From Spirosoma profusum (GTDB taxonomy: Bacteria > Bacteroidota > Bacteroidia > Cytophagales > Spirosomataceae): a stretch of 64,000 nucleotides of DNA. The position numbers and the translations under genes are program-made. Location: NCBI RefSeq assembly GCF_014699005.1, contig NZ_JACWZY010000013.1:1-64000 (forward strand). The letters are read 5' to 3'. Below are positions 44,636 through 52,946 of this stretch, in pieces. The notes beneath the pieces are model-generated. The model searched no databases. It was not told the DNA's origin and saw nothing but the letters and a program-made list of their open reading frames with translations. Numbering within the stretch: position 1 is the first letter of the stretch; each line of letters begins with the position of its first letter.

Positions 44636-46498
44636 ATGCGCGCTCTTTATGCTTTGCTAATACTAACCAGCAGTCCGGTGATAGCTCAATCACACACTTC
44701 CTATGTTGTTAACTCGGGCAACACGACGGTAGGTGGGTTTATTGGTAATACGCTTGTTGGTCCTGCTGCGGGTATCAGCCTGGGTAGCGGAAATTTTAAT
44801 ACCATGCTGGGATATCAAACAGGCTATAATAGCACAAACGTAGAAGAAAACACGTTTGTGGGCAGTTCTGCCGGGTTTGCGGTCACAGCGAATAGGAACA
44901 CGTTTATTGGGAGCCAGGCCGGTTTTTTAAGCATTTCGGGCGTAGAGAATGCCTTTGTGGGGAATTCGGCAGGAGCGCTGAATGGATCGGGTAGTTATAA
45001 TTCTTTTTTGGGTAGTAACGCGGGTAACCAGAATAACGGAGGCACCAATAACACCTTTATTGGCGCTTATGCAGGGTACAAAAACGGCTCTGCCTTCCAG
45101 AACACCTTCCTAGGGGCCGAAGCTGGTTATAACAACACCGGCGGTACGTCTAACGCATTCGTGGGCTATCAGGCCGGAAAGGCCAATACGACTGGCGTCT
45201 CCAACGCCTTTCTGGGGGCATTCGCAGGCAGAAGCAACACCTCTGGTAATGACAACACCTTTCTGGGTTCCAACGCGGGCACCAAAACTACCTCCGGTGG
45301 CCAGAACACCTTCACTGGCTACGGGGCCGGAGCCCAGAACTCCACCGGGGTCGGCAACGTCTTCGTGGGCAACCGGGCGGGCTACTCCAATACCACCGCC
45401 AATGCCAACGTGTTCATCGGCTCCCAGACGGGATTTTCCAATACCACCGGCATCGCCAACCTGTTCATGGGCCAACTGGCGGGCTATAGCAGCAACGGCT
45501 CCTACAACCTCTTCATTGGCAACTCGTCGGGCCAGCAAACGACCTCGGGTGGGGGCAACACTTTCATTGGCAATGGCTCGGGCTATGGCAACATCACTGG
45601 CCAGAACAATACCTATATCGGCAATGGGGCTGGCTTCACCGGCAATGGGGCGGGTCAGAGCAACACCTTCATTGGTCAGAATGCCGGGGTATCATCGGGG
45701 GCTGTTGTCAATAACTCCACTGCCATCGGGGTGGCTGCTCAGGTATCGGCTGACAATTCGATTGTGTTAGGCGCCCCCAACCCTCTGTGGAAAGTGGGTA
45801 TCGGCAACACCGCTCCCAACAATAAACTGGAGATTACCCATGGCACCAATGGCCAGTCGGGTCTGCGCTTCACCAATCTGAAGAGTACAGACGCTGCGTC
45901 GGTGACTAATGCCACAAAAGTTCTCTCCGTCAATAGTAGTGGGGATGTGATTCTGGTGAGTACCAGTGTGTCGACTCGGGAGGGGGCTATGGAGTCATTT
46001 TGGCAACGTAGGGGAGGTTTTCTGCAAAGCACCCAGCATGAAGCGGTCATCATCGGAGGGAATATAGCACGCACGCCATCAGGCTACAAGTTATTTGTGG
46101 AAGAAGGTATTCTGACTGAGAAAGTGAAGGTGGCTGTCAAGAACAGCAGTGAGTGGAGTGATTACGTGTTTGGTGATACGTATCAGCTGAAGTCATTAGG
46201 AGAGGTAGAACGTTACGTTCGTGAGCACAGGCATCTGCCAGGTGTACCCTCGGCAACGGACGTAGTGGAGCAGGGGATCGACGTAGCGAAGATGGATGCT
46301 ACGTTGCTCAAAAAGATTGAGGAATTGACCCTCTACAGTATTCAACTTGAAAAGGAAAATCAGAAGCATCAGCAGGAGTTGCAGACTATTCGGCAGCAGT
46401 ATGACCAGAAATTCGAACGTATCGAAGCCGAACGGGAGCAGCAGAAACAGGAAATACAGGCGATGAAAAAACTACTCCAGAAAGCGTTAAGGAAATGA
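44636..46498 (+). CDS. Surface protein of 18 tandem 17-residue units with coiled-coil tail
   Basis: A 620-residue protein; signal peptide about 1-18 (ending VIAQS). About 18 tandem units with pattern N-[TA]-F-[IVL]-G-x-x-[AS]-G-x(4)-T-x-G-x fill residues 55-365. They resemble YadA-head repeats, so a parallel beta-roll is likely. The C-terminal part contains EWSDYVFGDTYQLKSL and LPGVPSATDVVEQGID, a tail common in Bacteroidota repeat and tail-fibre-like proteins, then a coiled coil (about 540-620). Base composition rises inside the repeats and the ACGTA motif is sparse there. Paralogue at 52947. Confidence 0.85.
   Translation: MRALYALLILTSSPVIAQSHTSYVVNSGNTTVGGFIGNTLVGPAAGISLGSGNFNTMLGYQTGYNSTNVEENTFVGSSAGFAVTANRNTFIGSQAGFLSISGVENAFVGNSAGALNGSGSYNSFLGSNAGNQNNGGTNNTFIGAYAGYKNGSAFQNTFLGAEAGYNNTGGTSNAFVGYQAGKANTTGVSNAFLGAFAGRSNTSGNDNTFLGSNAGTKTTSGGQNTFTGYGAGAQNSTGVGNVFVGNRAGYSNTTANANVFIGSQTGFSNTTGIANLFMGQLAGYSSNGSYNLFIGNSSGQQTTSGGGNTFIGNGSGYGNITGQNNTYIGNGAGFTGNGAGQSNTFIGQNAGVSSGAVVNNSTAIGVAAQVSADNSIVLGAPNPLWKVGIGNTAPNNKLEITHGTNGQSGLRFTNLKSTDAASVTNATKVLSVNSSGDVILVSTSVSTREGAMESFWQRRGGFLQSTQHEAVIIGGNIARTPSGYKLFVEEGILTEKVKVAVKNSSEWSDYVFGDTYQLKSLGEVERYVREHRHLPGVPSATDVVEQGIDVAKMDATLLKKIEELTLYSIQLEKENQKHQQELQTIRQQYDQKFERIEAEREQQKQEIQAMKKLLQKALRK
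44815..45730 (+). repeat. Tandem 51-bp (17-codon) repeats, about 18 units
   Basis: DNA-level tandem units encode the NTFxGxxAG repeats of the surface protein. Early units are AT-richer and divergent; units from about 45080 are GC-richer and more alike, which suggests later expansion. Confidence 0.8.
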
Positions 46499-46554
46499 GT
46501 GATGAGTTTACTGACGCGCTCAAAAAATACGTGCGTCAGCAAACTCATCACTCA
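46496..46554. terminator. Bidirectional hairpin overlapping a stop codon
   Basis: 22-bp arms (46496-46517 and 46533-46554) with one mismatch; the TGA stop of the repeat protein lies in the left arm. It separates convergent genes ending at 46498 and 46566. Confidence 0.8.
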
Positions 46555-46565
46555 TCACTTATCTC

Positions 46566-47189
46566 TCATTCTAAAATGAGATTGTAAGCTATGACGTGCT
46601 TCACTCCGAATTGCTTATGCCACTCATTAACAGGTACCTGACTTTCTGCGACTGCACAGTATAAGTAAAATCCATCTTTGAGATAGGGTAGGCTGTGAAC
46701 AAAGAACAGGATTTTTTTGCTCATGGGAATTCGAGCTTTTTCGTTCTTGTAAGCCACAACATCAGTCCTAAAACTAAATCGTCTGGCATCGTCAGCTTCT
46801 ACTTTAAACGTTTTGCGTTGGCTTACTTTCGGTAATTTAAACAGAGCTTCAATCGTAGTAGGGTCTACCGTTCGTGCATATACGTCGATGGTAAACTTGC
46901 CCGTCGAATCAATTTGCAGTATTTCCTTGCGTGTGCCAAAACCAAACATTTCCTGCTCAGGTTGTGCAATGCCATTTTTGTATTCCTGACACGTGAGGTG
47001 AAAATACTTTCCGGCAAGTTTGGGGTCGTTTAACTCAAGACGGAATTTTTCTACACCAATAAATGACATTAAATCCTTTAATTCAGTGTTAGTAGAACCG
47101 TAAACACTTCTCACAACGGTGCTGTCATTCGACTGAGCGTTTACCAGGCAATTACAAAAAAGTAGTAGAGCAATAAACGTTGCCTTCAT
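46566..47189 (-). CDS. Secreted hypothetical protein
   Basis: A 207-residue protein with a signal peptide (1-18, ending CLVNAQS). The mature part is beta-rich with mixed charge and one cysteine in HLTCQEYKNG. The C-terminal FGVKHVIAYNLILE resembles a strand closing a barrel. I do not recognise a family. Single gene on the minus strand between a repeat-protein gene and the DUF4097 operon. Confidence 0.6.
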   Translation of the reverse strand: MKATFIALLLFCNCLVNAQSNDSTVVRSVYGSTNTELKDLMSFIGVEKFRLELNDPKLAGKYFHLTCQEYKNGIAQPEQEMFGFGTRKEILQIDSTGKFTIDVYARTVDPTTIEALFKLPKVSQRKTFKVEADDARRFSFRTDVVAYKNEKARIPMSKKILFFVHSLPYLKDGFYLYCAVAESQVPVNEWHKQFGVKHVIAYNLILE

Positions 47190-47303
47190 CTAAGCTAAAT
47201 CAAAAATGGAGTAATTTGCCTTCTCTCGTATTTTCAGCCCGAAACTTGGCTATATAAGCTACTGCATTTCATCACGCAGCATTCATGATCTATTACGAGT
47301 CAA

Positions 47304-48008
47304 TCACTTCTGTTCCCGCAGAAATACGTCGTTGCTGATGGATTCGAGACGTACCGTCGTGCCACCGCCATTAACGGTGCCTTCCAAAAGATAACCGACG
47401 TGCGAATGCCTTTCTTTCTTGCCTTTAAAAGCGATATCCAGGTTGGAATATACTTCGCCCGTAATAGTTTTCATCTCGACATTGGCCCCTTTCGATTTAG
47501 GCCAGCTCATGTCGACAAACCCACTGATGGATTTGGCCATAACCGGTGCCGATGCTCCCTGAATGTCGATGTTGCCGTTGATGGTTTCGAGTTTGAGCTG
47601 AGCCTGCCGGGGTAGAAATACTACATAATTTATATCGCTGCACACGACCGTGTGCGTTCCGTCGCGGTTATTGCTCCAGGAAGAATATTTCTGATCGGGA
47701 CAATCTTCGGGTTTGCCTTTCTTGATAAGTTCTTTATCGTAATCGGTTTTCAGGCTTACTTCGCCATCGGTCGAGCCGGTGGTTACCACTAAGGCGTCAT
47801 CAAGTTTACCACCGTTGATGGTCACGGAGATACGTACCGATAAATCAGGTTTGTCCCAGTAGCGAACCTGAATGCTATCGGCAAACCTCAGGTTCAGGTT
47901 CACGATCTGATCTTTACCAACAGGCATCGTTTTCTGGATGATTCGCTGGGCCAAAGAAGGCAACGCCAACGTAGCAGTCAGGAGGAGGAATAGTAGTTTT
48001 TTCATCAC
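47304..48008 (-). CDS. DUF4097-like secreted beta-helix protein (last gene of sigma operon)
   Basis: A 234-residue protein with a signal peptide (1-20). The mature part has repeated short strands ending in the turn words LETINGNIDIQGA, KSISGFVDMSW and MKTITGEVYSNL, the ladder typical of DUF4097 (putative adhesin) domains. It lies 15 bp after a paralogous gene (48024-48809) and shares the end pattern LxSISNDVFLREQK. Part of the ECF sigma/anti-sigma operon, so likely a target or feedback component for envelope stress. Confidence 0.8.
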   Translation of the reverse strand: MMKKLLFLLLTATLALPSLAQRIIQKTMPVGKDQIVNLNLRFADSIQVRYWDKPDLSVRISVTINGGKLDDALVVTTGSTDGEVSLKTDYDKELIKKGKPEDCPDQKYSSWSNNRDGTHTVVCSDINYVVFLPRQAQLKLETINGNIDIQGASAPVMAKSISGFVDMSWPKSKGANVEMKTITGEVYSNLDIAFKGKKERHSHVGYLLEGTVNGGGTTVRLESISNDVFLREQK

Positions 48009-48023
48009 AGTAGGCGGAAGGGT

Positions 48024-48809
48024 TTATTTCTGTTTCCGGATGTAGATGTTGCTGTTGATGGTCTTGAGCTGCATCTCAACACCCCCGCCGTTGGTTGCTC
48101 CGTCGATGTTACGTCCACCGCCTACTCGATTCATGCCGTCTTTGGTCATTTTCACCCCCAGATCAAAGTCAGTGTACATCTCGCCCTGCACAGAGCGCAA
48201 TTTAAGATCGGCTTTGGCGGTTGCAGGCAACGTAATGTCGATAGGCCCGTTGATGGTCGAAATAGCCGTCGGTTTTTCCTGACTCAACGATGAAAACGTT
48301 ACGTTCACTTCGCCATTGATGGTGTTGGCTACCACCGGACCCGTTACGTTATTGAGGTCAATCTGCGAATTGTTGGTACGTATTTCCAGATCGCCGTCCA
48401 TATTGCTAATGTTGATGCCCGATCCGTGCCAGTTGACTTCCTGATACAGAATGGCCACTTTACGAGGCAGCTTGATGGTGTATTTGATTTGCTTCCGGGC
48501 AGCCTTTTCAATTTTCAGCCCGTTACCTTCTGGCGTTACAGACAGTCCGATACCGGTGTTATCGACGGCCGTGTTGTAGATGGGCTTCAGCCCTTTAGCC
48601 CGTTCGGGAGGAGCTTCGTAGCCAGATGAGGCCTGAATAATCACCTCATCGCTGTTGTGGCCCTCGATTTTGAGATTCGAAGCGTCCATCTCAATAGTCA
48701 CTTTTCGATCTTTGGCATTCGCCAGTTTGGCTTTGTACTCCAGACCTTGAGCCTGGGCCGTGACGAGGCCCATGAGCAAGCTGGCACTTAATAAAATTGA
48801 CTTTTTCAT
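48024..48809 (-). CDS. DUF4097-family secreted beta-helix protein
   Basis: A 261-residue protein with a signal peptide (1-20, ending TAQAQ). The repeated turn pattern NTINGEVNVTFSSL, STINGPIDITLPA and LRSVQGEMYTDFDL is the DUF4097 ladder, ending MQLKTINSNIYIRKQK. Third gene of a leftward operon after an ECF sigma factor and an anti-sigma-type protein, and paralogous to the next gene. A common layout in Bacteroidota; the exact function is unknown. Confidence 0.82.
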   Translation of the reverse strand: MKKSILLSASLLMGLVTAQAQGLEYKAKLANAKDRKVTIEMDASNLKIEGHNSDEVIIQASSGYEAPPERAKGLKPIYNTAVDNTGIGLSVTPEGNGLKIEKAARKQIKYTIKLPRKVAILYQEVNWHGSGINISNMDGDLEIRTNNSQIDLNNVTGPVVANTINGEVNVTFSSLSQEKPTAISTINGPIDITLPATAKADLKLRSVQGEMYTDFDLGVKMTKDGMNRVGGGRNIDGATNGGGVEMQLKTINSNIYIRKQK

Positions 48810-48869
48810 TGGTATTTGTGGTAATTAACTGGTTATAAAATGATACGTAGTGAATGTTTAGGTAAATAG

Positions 48870-49661
48870 TTACGATGGTGCATTGCCTGCCTGGTTCAGA
48901 CTTTGAACCCCTTCTTCAGCTTTCAGTCGTACAGCGTCCAGCGCTTCCTGATTTTCAGCCAGTCGCTGCATTTCCTCGACGGCTCGCCGTTCCTTGATCG
49001 TCACCAATACGTCGATAAGCGTAATCTGTACGTTCGGGTCAGTCTGCACCTTGAGCGACTGAATCAGGCCATCGCGCACGCTGGGTTCTCGTTCGAAACG
49101 TGCCAGTGCCTGACAGGCCGCCAGCCGTACGTTGACGTTGGAATCGAAATTCAACGTATTGAGCAGCAATTGGGTAATTTCCTGATCAGCCTGCGTGATT
49201 TCGTAACTCTGGTTAATAGCATCGATACGTTCGCTGGCTGATGTTTTGGCAAGCTGTTCAAACGCAAGTGTTTGTTTCAGGCTTTTCTCAGGAGCCGTCT
49301 CCGAAATGAACGAGAGATCTGTTCCTTTTCCGGCCGATGGTCGTAGTTGATTATACACCAAACCACCCCCGAAGCCCAGTATCAGTAAGCCGATGCTGGC
49401 TGCCAGCCGCACGCTCCACGAACCCATCCTGACAACCCAGTTTGGTTCGGGCGCATTCAGGCGATTGGCTAGCGCATTGATGGATTTAAGCGACGGATGC
49501 TCACTACGAGCGTTGGCAAAGTAGCGGAACTGCGGTGCATGGCTTTGCAGATGCGCCGGAATGTTCTCCTGCTGGAAATAAGCCCGCAATTCTTTTTCCT
49601 CGTCCAGCGTGGTTTCGCCGTCGTAGTATTTTTCCAGTAGCTTCTCAATAGTCGGCTTCAT
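48870..49661 (-). CDS. Putative anti-sigma protein with membrane helix and HEAT-like repeats
   Basis: A 263-residue single-pass membrane protein. The cytoplasmic N-terminus (1-80) begins with the acidic EKYYDGETTLDEEKELRAYF block that resembles anti-sigma N-termini without zinc ligands. A membrane helix follows at about 86-106, and the outer part holds helical HEAT-like repeats (NVRLAACQALARFEREPSVRDGLIQSL, DPNVQITLIDVLVTI). It overlaps the sigma factor gene by 17 bp, so synthesis is coupled. It probably holds the sigma factor at the membrane until signalled. Confidence 0.8.
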   Translation of the reverse strand: MKPTIEKLLEKYYDGETTLDEEKELRAYFQQENIPAHLQSHAPQFRYFANARSEHPSLKSINALANRLNAPEPNWVVRMGSWSVRLAASIGLLILGFGGGLVYNQLRPSAGKGTDLSFISETAPEKSLKQTLAFEQLAKTSASERIDAINQSYEITQADQEITQLLLNTLNFDSNVNVRLAACQALARFEREPSVRDGLIQSLKVQTDPNVQITLIDVLVTIKERRAVEEMQRLAENQEALDAVRLKAEEGVQSLNQAGNAPS

Positions 49662-50163
49662 AATCGTTGGCTTTTGTGTAACTGTCGCGGAGTCGTTGTC
49701 GGGCCCGCGATAAAATCACCCGGATATTATTGACACTGAGGCCCGTGAGCTGCTCTATTTCCTCGAACGAATATTCCTCAACGTCGCGCAGGTGCAGAAT
49801 GAACCGTTGCTGGTCGGGCAGTTCTTCCATAAGTCGATGAATCAACTCGTTGCTGTCGGCGGCTTCCACCTGCTGATAAGGCGTGGCGGTTGTCGCCTGT
49901 ACCTCTGGGAAATCGCCGTCGGTGGCCATCTTTTGCCGACTGTGTGCCTTCAGTTTATCGAGACACAGATTCCGGGTCATCTGCACGGCCAGTGCTTCCA
50001 GGCTCTGGTACGTTTCCAGTTGCTGGCGGTTGCTCCAGAGCCGTAACATCACATCCTGCAAGGCATCTTCGGCTTCTTCGCGGTTACGCAGAAAGAGTTG
50101 CGCTACCCGAAAAAGGCGCCCCTGAACTGGCAGAATCCGTTGTTTGAAAGCTTGTACATCCAT
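49645..50163 (-). CDS. ECF-type RNA polymerase sigma factor
   Basis: A 172-residue sigma factor opening the leftward operon. Region 2 has EEAEDALQDVMLRLW (about 30-44), and region 4 has the helix-turn-helix FEEIEQLTGLSVNNIRVILSRAR (about 133-155). The anti-sigma gene overlaps its 3-prime end. The operon then gives two DUF4097 proteins, so this sigma factor probably controls an envelope response and its own operon. Confidence 0.92.
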   Translation of the reverse strand: MDVQAFKQRILPVQGRLFRVAQLFLRNREEAEDALQDVMLRLWSNRQQLETYQSLEALAVQMTRNLCLDKLKAHSRQKMATDGDFPEVQATTATPYQQVEAADSNELIHRLMEELPDQQRFILHLRDVEEYSFEEIEQLTGLSVNNIRVILSRARQRLRDSYTKANDYEADY

Positions 50164-50216
50164 GTCAATAGCATAGACGACTAAGTACGAAAAACATTAC
50201 AGCGTCGCCCAAAAAA

Positions 50217-50267
50217 AATTTCGGGTTTTTTGCTGCAACCGTTACGTTGCTCACAAAAAACCCGAAT
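50217..50267 (-). terminator. Terminator of the 124-aa secreted-protein gene
   Basis: The minus-strand hairpin has arms TCGGGTTTTTTG and CAAAAAACCCGA (12 paired bases, plus A/T ends) and lies about 25 bp beyond the stop of the gene ending at 50291. Confidence 0.75.
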
Positions 50268-50290
50268 TCAGGTTGTATTCTTCAGGAAAA

Positions 50291-50665
50291 TTATTGCAGA
50301 GCTACTACTCGGTTGGTAGCTTTGAGTGCCTTCGTAGCTAGCGTAATTTGTTTACGGATGCTGCCTTCGCTCGATTTGATTTCCAATTCGTAGACACCGT
50401 CGGCCAGTTCATCTACATTCATTTTCACGGCGTAGTTGACGTCGGATTTACGAATGTTTTCCTGAAAAAGAATCTGCTGGTCCTGGTTGCGAAGGTAAAC
50501 GGTCACAGCTTTTTCGGGCGATTTATTGATCGCAACCCGAATCTGATTGCTGTTCGTTACAAAGGCGCTGGCTTCGAACGAGAGTGCTTTGGGAGTAGTT
50601 GGGTTCGTTAGCATAGAAGCACTCAGAAGAATCGAACCGACGAATTTAGTGATTACAGGTAACAT
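50291..50665 (-). CDS. Small secreted protein, paralogue of the gene at 2872-3246
   Basis: A 124-residue protein, same length as the 2.9-kb paralogue and aligning over its whole length. Signal segment about 5-20; conserved blocks NPTTPKALSFEASAF and DGVYELEIKSSEGSIRKQ. The upstream regulatory region is conserved as well, which suggests that both copies share a regulator. Family and function unknown; probably a small immunoglobulin-like envelope protein. Confidence 0.75.
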   Translation of the reverse strand: MLPVITKFVGSILLSASMLTNPTTPKALSFEASAFVTNSNQIRVAINKSPEKAVTVYLRNQDQQILFQENIRKSDVNYAVKMNVDELADGVYELEIKSSEGSIRKQITLATKALKATNRVVALQ

Positions 50666-50911
50666 GATAGTATTTGTGTTTAGTGTTGAAATTTCGTTGC
50701 TTACTGTGTTGAAATAGCGTTGTTTACTGTTCGAGTACTATATGCCAACGATTGTGCCAGTAAATTAAACAGCTGATTATCAGTAAACTGATGTTTGTGC
50801 CAACTTTGGAAAGTGTACGCAACCGGACATTTGTTGTTCACTTGCGGACAACGTAACGCGGACATCCTGTCCGCAATGTTAACCTGCGGACAGGATGTCC
50901 GCGTTACTGCT
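50666..50911. promoter_or_regulatory. Divergent regulatory region matching that of the 2.9-kb paralogue
   Basis: Positions about 50740-50851 align with about 3300-3414. A TGGCAC-N5-TTGG element (minus strand) lies at 50742-50759, a second TTGGCACA at 50796-50803, and the direct repeats at 50823-50830 and 50844-50851 are again 21 bp apart. Next to them sits an inverted repeat (50854-50911) containing GCGGACATCCTGTCCGC, just before the rightward gene. Confidence 0.5.
50854..50911. repeat. Inverted repeat with GCGGACAGGATGTCCGC words
   Basis: GTAACGCGGACATCCTGTCC and its complement flank a 9-bp loop, the right arm ending at about 50906; each arm is itself nearly palindromic. It lies between the regulatory repeats and the start at 50912. 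Confidence 0.75.
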
Positions 50912-52138
50912 ATGACAACTCTACAGAAAGAAACCACTACGTTAAACCGAACATCAAGCCGGGTATTTTCTATCGATGCGTTTCGGGCATTGACCATGTT
51001 GACCATGATTTTTGTCAATGATTTCTGGTCGCTGACCGGTATACCGAACTGGCTCGAACACGCCAAAGCCGATCAGGATTTTCTGGGATTTTCCGATGTA
51101 GTGTTTCCCTGTTTTCTGTTCATCGTAGGTATGTCGATTCCTTACGCCATCCGGCAGCGGCTGGATAAGGGCGATACGTATGCTCAGATCATCTGGCACA
51201 TCGTGCTACGTTCGGTAGCTCTGCTGATCATGGGCGTTTTCACCGTCAACATTCCCGATATGAACGACGCAGCGACTGGACTGAGTAAAGCTTGGTTTCA
51301 GATTTTAATGGTGCTGTCGTTTTTCCTGATCTGGAATCAGTACCCAAAACGTAGCAACGGGGAGCGATGGCTATTCATTGGTTTACAAATACTTGGCGTT
51401 GCCCTGCTCATTTATCTGGCGTTACGTTTCAGAGGTGGCTCTGATGACCAGCTGGTACGTATGACTCCGCAATGGTGGGGAATTCTGGGACTCATTGGCT
51501 GGACGTATCTTACCTGCGCTGTGGTTTACTTATTTATTCACAAATCGCCGGGATTGCAGTTTGTGGCCTGGGGGCTTTTTACGTTATGCTGCATTGCCGG
51601 TCATGCGGGCTTGTTAAAGGCTATCTGGCCCGGTGGGCCGGGAGACTGGATACTTGGCAATGGAGCATTCAGTTCATTTACGTTTGCGGGCATTCTTGCT
51701 ACGTATCTGCTGACCAATTTTTCAGAAAAGAATCAGCGTTCGCAACTCCCGCTACGTTTTGTGGGTATTAGTACTTTGTTTCTGCTGGCGGGTTTTGTGG
51801 CAAGAAACTTCTTCATCATTTCAAAAATTCAGGCAACACCTACCTGGGTTTTTCTGTGCTGCGGCATTGCGTTTATTATGTATGCTGCCATTTACTGGTG
51901 GGTCGATTTACAAGGGAAGACGCACACATTCGATTTCATAAAACCGGCTGGAACCAGCACGCTGACCTGTTACCTGATTCCTTACGTGTATTACAGCGTT
52001 GCTGAACTATTAAGCTTGTCGTTACCTGATTCGCTGAAAGTTGGGGCAATTGGTTTAGTCAAATCGTTTCTTTTTGCGTTGTTGATTATTGGTATTACAG
52101 CGTTGCTGGGTAGGCTGCGTATCAAACTTAAATTGTGA
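50912..52138 (+). CDS. Multi-pass membrane protein of the HGSNAT/DUF5009 acyltransferase type
   Basis: A 408-residue protein with about ten membrane helices, counted from the ATG at 50912 because the upstream part of the frame is inside an inverted repeat. The start RVFSIDAFRALTMLTMIFVND and the following WLEHAKADQDFLGFSDVVFPCFLFIVGMS block match DUF5009/DUF1624, related to heparan-alpha-glucosaminide N-acetyltransferase. It could transfer acetyl groups across the membrane to an envelope sugar. Acceptor unknown. Confidence 0.83.
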   Translation: MTTLQKETTTLNRTSSRVFSIDAFRALTMLTMIFVNDFWSLTGIPNWLEHAKADQDFLGFSDVVFPCFLFIVGMSIPYAIRQRLDKGDTYAQIIWHIVLRSVALLIMGVFTVNIPDMNDAATGLSKAWFQILMVLSFFLIWNQYPKRSNGERWLFIGLQILGVALLIYLALRFRGGSDDQLVRMTPQWWGILGLIGWTYLTCAVVYLFIHKSPGLQFVAWGLFTLCCIAGHAGLLKAIWPGGPGDWILGNGAFSSFTFAGILATYLLTNFSEKNQRSQLPLRFVGISTLFLLAGFVARNFFIISKIQATPTWVFLCCGIAFIMYAAIYWWVDLQGKTHTFDFIKPAGTSTLTCYLIPYVYYSVAELLSLSLPDSLKVGAIGLVKSFLFALLIIGITALLGRLRIKLKL

Positions 52139-52165
52139 GCGCTTACCTAAAACTAAATGCATTGA

Positions 52166-52255
52166 TTTTGTCATGCTGACGAAGGAAGCATCTTAAATCG
52201 TCCTTATTTGAATTTTGAGACACCTTAAGATGCTTCCTTCGTCAGCATGACAAAA
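52166..52255. repeat. Palindromic dispersed repeat, copy 4 (31-bp perfect arms)
   Basis: Arms 52166-52196 and 52225-52255 are exact complements. It is the best-preserved member of the GTCATGCTGACGAAGGAAGC family in the window, between two rightward genes. Confidence 0.88.
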
Positions 52256-52300
52256 AATGCTCCCCTCATACATATTTTAGATAGCCTCTAATTCATCCCA

Positions 52301-52771
52301 ATGCCCCATCTGATTCCTGCCTTACTCGGTACGTGGTTTATTTGCAGTACCAATTTTCCGATGTGGCTCAAAGGCGACAAGCTGAATCCTACGTTTACCT
52401 ATTCCCGCACCGACGAAAAAGCCGATACGAACGTATTACTGGACGAAGTCAAGTACCTGAAAAACGGTAAAACGAAAACGCTGACTGGCTACGATTATCA
52501 AGATACGTCTGATTCGGCGGCATTCGTCTGGAGGGGGAAAGGATTATTGAGTTTGCTACGTAGTCGATGGAACGTAGCACTGGTGGACCCCAACGGTCAA
52601 TGGGCAGTCATCTGGTTTTCAAAAACACTTTTCACGCCCGAAGGCGTCGATATTATCAGCCGCACATCGCGGCTTTCTCCCGCTACGTTAAAGCAAATAA
52701 AAGCGCAGATGGCTGCCCAACCCCGTCTGGCCAAACACCTCGATAGCCTGCGCGAATTGCCCATTCGTTGA
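52301..52771 (+). CDS. Lipocalin-like small protein
   Basis: A 156-residue protein. The start LLGTWFICSTNFPMWLKG resembles the GxW motif of lipocalin-type barrels, and the rest follows a strand-turn pattern (PTFTYSRTDEKADTNVLLDEV, WNVALVDPNGQWAVIWF) ending in a helix. No signal peptide is obvious. It may bind a small lipophilic ligand. The assignment rests only on the fold-like pattern. Confidence 0.55.
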   Translation: MPHLIPALLGTWFICSTNFPMWLKGDKLNPTFTYSRTDEKADTNVLLDEVKYLKNGKTKTLTGYDYQDTSDSAAFVWRGKGLLSLLRSRWNVALVDPNGQWAVIWFSKTLFTPEGVDIISRTSRLSPATLKQIKAQMAAQPRLAKHLDSLRELPIR

Positions 52772-52946
52772 CATAGTAGAAAGTTAGCGTTACTTCACTT
52801 GTCGGTTAAAAGTAACCGATTTTGTGAATGCCATCTACATTAGCCGTTTGCTCAATACTCTGGTAATCATTTGCCTACCAAATGGTAAGTAAGTAGCTTG
52901 CGTGTCTCTTCCAAGGATTTCATCTCACCTTAATCAAAAACCATCA

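Noticed and set aside
44815-45730. Regular 51-bp repeats that might be read as a CRISPR-like array
   Set aside because: The units are in frame, encode a 17-residue protein repeat with signal peptide and tail, and have no constant repeat with unique spacers; no cas gene is near.
45110-45770. Long open frames on both strands inside the repeat protein gene (minus 45110-45538, plus frame 45249-45770)
   Set aside because: They are mirror effects of the GC-rich repeat codons and give low-complexity products without start support.
50795-50911. N-terminal extension of the DUF5009-type membrane protein
   Set aside because: The extension is encoded by regulatory repeats and an inverted repeat; the domain starts after the ATG at 50912.
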